In this document: one piece after another, positions 5,211 through 6,284 of the stretch
Layout: every line of letters starts with the position of its first letter
Position numbering within the stretch: position 1 is the first letter of the stretch
Assembly (NCBI GenBank): GCA_021833085.1
Contig: JAKBGL010000075.1
Span: forward strand, 1-6,284
Direction of reading: 5' to 3'
Source of the DNA: Actinomycetes bacterium
GTDB lineage: Bacteria > Actinomycetota > Acidimicrobiia > Acidimicrobiales > Acidimicrobiaceae
DNA length: 6,284 nt
Translations under genes and position numbers: made by a program
Notes under the pieces: model-generated
The model's database searches: none
Told to the model about the DNA's origin: nothing
The model's input: the letters and a program-made list of their open reading frames with translations, nothing else

Positions 5211-6284
5211 GGCTTGACCTTAACTTTGTAGCGATAGTCGATAGACATTGGGCGGCAGAGATGCACTCTTGGAGTGTATTTTCTACTCCAAAACTTACCC
5301 TTATGGAGCTCGTTGCTTGAGTCTTAGTTAAGCCCATGCTTAGCAGTACATGGGAGGGTTGCAAAGCACCTGAAGCACAGGCCGCTCCAGCCGAGATAGC
5401 GATTCCCTCCTGGTCGGCCAAGAAGATGAGTTCTTCATTACACACATCAGGAAAGCGAATACTGATAATGGCGTCAACGCTTGTCTCCCTACTACCATTT
5501 ACCATAAACTCCGCATCTCCTCCTTCAAGCGAACTCAAAAAAACGGCGTTCAGATCCTTCACCTTAGACAAGCTCTGCAGTCGATCTCTTTGCACATCGT
5601 CCAAAGCGACTGCGCTGGCCGCTACAGCAGCGACGTCTTGGGTGCCACTACGTTTTTCGTACTCCTGACCTCCACCGGCGATGATTGGAGCAAGCTCATT
5701 TGGATACCGAGTGAATAACACTCCTGAACCTTTCGGCCCGTGAAACTTATGTGCGGAGATAACCAGCATGTCCGCACAGGAATATAAGACCTTGAGATCC
5801 AACCACGGAACAGCTTGCACGGCATCTATAAGTATCTTGGCCCGCTTTGCATATTGACGTACTAGCTGACACGCTTGCGCAATCGGCTGGATAACCCCCG
5901 TTTCGTTATTAACCGCCATAAGAGCAAAAAGGCCAATGTTGTCTCCATGCTCCTTTAGGGCTCTTTCCAGGTCTACTAGGTCTAAGGAACCGTCTGAACT
6001 ACTTCTGACCATACGTCTCGTTGGATATGTCTTTATTGGTTCCAAAACGCAGTGGTGTTCGATGCTTGACACTACAGCAACTGGGAGATCACCTTTTCCA
6101 CCTTTGATCGCTAAGTTACACGCCTCAGTTCCAGATGAGGTGAAAATGGTACCCCTAACATCAGCTCCCGTTGCCCGGGCGAAAGACTCACGTTTCTCTT
6201 CGAGTACCGTCTTTGCGGCTTGGGAGATATGGTGAACTCCATTTGGATTTCCGAAGCAATCCCTTTGCACTCGAACGTACTCGT
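5200..6284 (-). CDS. Cysteine desulfurase (NifS/IscS family), N-terminus cut by window edge
   Basis: A PLP-dependent aminotransferase class V enzyme that takes sulfur from cysteine as a persulfide for Fe-S cluster assembly or tRNA thiolation. The frame is open to the right edge. The residues before the GTG at 6270 read EYVR, so this GTG is an internal Val and the true start with the YLDNNATTP-type segment lies outside. Counting from 6270 as residue 1: FGNPNGVH (6-13), TSSGTEACNLAIKG (44-57), the PLP-stacking His in SSIEHH (68-73), NNETG (121-125), D149 and Q152 in DAVQA, the PLP Schiff-base lysine K175 in SAHKFHGPKGSG, RSGTQ (207-211), and the active-site Cys C298 in SAGAACASGALQPSHVL. All key residues visible are intact. 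The last codons overlap the membrane protein gene by 11 nt. In other genomes mnmA often follows such a desulfurase; here it does not, so whether it serves Fe-S clusters or 2-thiouridine cannot be decided. Confidence 0.95.
   Translation of the reverse strand, partial: EYVRVQRDCFGNPNGVHHISQAAKTVLEEKRESFARATGADVRGTIFTSSGTEACNLAIKGGKGDLPVAVVSSIEHHCVLEPIKTYPTRRMVRSSSDGSLDLVDLERALKEHGDNIGLFALMAVNNETGVIQPIAQACQLVRQYAKRAKILIDAVQAVPWLDLKVLYSCADMLVISAHKFHGPKGSGVLFTRYPNELAPIIAGGGQEYEKRSGTQDVAAVAASAVALDDVQRDRLQSLSKVKDLNAVFLSSLEGGDAEFMVNGSRETSVDAIISIRFPDVCNEELIFLADQEGIAISAGAACASGALQPSHVLLSMGLTKTQATSSIRVSFGVENTLQECISAAQCLSTIATKLRSSRVK

Noticed and set aside
5622..5825. 67-codon minus-strand ORF inside the desulfurase gene
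   Set aside because: It is an alternative frame of well-conserved desulfurase sequence around the PLP lysine.

Overview
The window is a compact stretch of about 6.3 kb with moderate G+C, and every larger gene lies on the minus strand. It looks like an actinobacterial chromosome. The order rsmI, metG, tatD, rsmA (ksgA) is the one commonly seen around metG in Actinobacteria. In addition, a 27-codon plus-strand gene at 4635-4718 encodes a basic peptide ending in a KANHGKRPN block, which I recognise from memory as the small actinobacterial 50S protein bL37. The moderate G+C and the gene style would fit an Acidimicrobiia-like lineage, but that placement is only a guess.

Layout, read right to left in the direction of transcription. 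(1) 6284-4746: a cysteine desulfurase that runs off the right edge overlaps by 11 nt a 154-residue, four-helix membrane protein. This unit ends in a U-tract hairpin that overlaps the membrane protein's stop codon. (2) 4635-4718 on the opposite strand: the bL37-like gene, convergent with unit 1 and divergent from unit 3. (3) 4486-4634: the divergent gap, dominated by a perfect 15-bp inverted repeat with an 8-nt spacer (4581-4618). (4) 4485-1: a DUF192-like protein overlapping rsmI by 8 nt, then metG, tatD and rsmA, which runs off the left edge. The gaps before metG (142 nt from the rsmI stop codon region to the metG start at most, 126 nt of non-coding sequence) and before rsmA (78 nt) are the only other non-coding stretches. 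No non-coding stretch exceeds 300 nt.

Functionally the main cluster is about translation: RsmI and RsmA both modify 16S rRNA, MetRS charges initiator and elongator tRNA-Met, and bL37 is a ribosomal protein. TatD is a metal-dependent nuclease. The desulfurase supplies sulfur for Fe-S clusters or thiolated tRNA. I found no mobile element, CRISPR array, tRNA or rRNA gene. The least ordinary items are the unannotated-length bL37 gene, the large palindrome beside it, and the strongly diverged DUF192-like protein.
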